From Ignavibacteria bacterium (GTDB taxonomy: Bacteria > Bacteroidota > Ignavibacteria > Ignavibacteriales > Melioribacteraceae), in contig WPAE01000017.1 of the NCBI GenBank assembly GCA_009773205.1, positions 1 through 34,213 on the forward strand: a DNA stretch of 34,213 nucleotides. The letters are read 5' to 3'. A program made the translations under genes and the position numbers. Position 1 is the stretch's first letter; each line of letters opens with the position of its first letter. Positions 34,136-34,213 of this stretch are shown piece after piece. The notes beneath the pieces are model-generated. The model did not search any database, was not told the origin of the DNA, and worked only from the letters and a program-made list of their open reading frames with translations.

Positions 34136-34213
34136 TAGAAACTGAATTTTTTGCCGAAGGCCGAAAGTAAAATGTTATTTCTAAACATTTTACTTTCGGG
34201 GTTAACCCCGACA
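34119..34213 (-). repeat. Mosaic palindromic repeat, copy 3 (reverse orientation)
   Basis: Read on the minus strand it starts with TGTCGGGGTTAACCCCG at the window end and carries a different second hairpin (AAAGTAAAATG with CATTTTACTTT). It then has the GGCCTTCGGCAA block and the same AT-rich tail as copies 1 and 2 (34141-34119). The TCCCGC/GCGGGA hairpin of copies 1 and 2 is replaced by a short AT-rich segment. The shared blocks with swapped hairpins define the mosaic family. Confidence 0.85.

Overview
The window reads as about 34 kb of an AT-rich genome from the Ignavibacteria/Chlorobi side of Bacteroidota. Three things point there. A secreted nuclease ends in a type IX secretion sorting domain with the NYPNPFNPTT motif. 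Several genes have Bacteroidota-type promoters (TTTG, about 20 bases, TAnnTTTG). A BshA-type bacillithiol glycosyltransferase is present. This placement is inference from motifs, not from a marker gene. No rRNA, tRNA or CRISPR array was seen.

Layout. 141-4111 (minus): an exported SGNH hydrolase, a long coiled-coil protein, and a short rmlA plus DUF454 membrane-protein pair. 4873-12016 (plus): a complete hdrC-hdrB-hdrA-flxD-flxC-flxB-flxA cluster, a soluble heterodisulfide-reductase-like, NAD(P)H-linked, probably electron-bifurcating complex; palindromic repeats fill its intergenic gaps. 12187-15422: a small unknown gene, a candidate minus-strand small RNA, and tex. 15568-20591: aconitase with a very basic C-terminal tail, then a cobalamin riboswitch, attenuator and btuB-type TonB receptor. 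20668-23454: secreted nuclease, SCO1-type copper chaperone, cytidylate-kinase-like protein. 23640-24093: a decayed IS21-type istB remnant. 24095-27089: bshA divergent from a PfkB kinase and rmlD pair. 27196-32497: mgtE, enolase, glutamine synthetase and an EamA transporter. 32937-34135 (minus): an adenine DNA methyltransferase preceded by what looks like the C-terminal remnant of a restriction endonuclease.

The most unusual aspect is the repeat content. At least three kinds of short palindromic element recur: a mosaic repeat at both window ends and at 12017-12123; an AT-rich element with 11-base inverted termini (4451, 13074, and diverged copies at 12558 and 28653); and a GAAGAAC/GTAGAGTG-type hairpin. 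They are nested in one another's loops like Russian dolls. They also sit inside functional sequence: two peripheral loops of the cobalamin riboswitch, the sorting domain of the secreted nuclease in frame, and probably the start of the methyltransferase-linked ORF. One GC-rich module in the riboswitch is flanked by a 9-base direct repeat (GGATTAAAC), which looks like a target-site duplication. No transposase that could move these elements is in the window.

The metabolic genes (hdr-flx, aconitase, enolase, glutamine synthetase, B12 uptake, Mg transport) are ordinary chromosomal functions of an anaerobe or facultative anaerobe. Only the methyltransferase region and the IS remnant look recently acquired.
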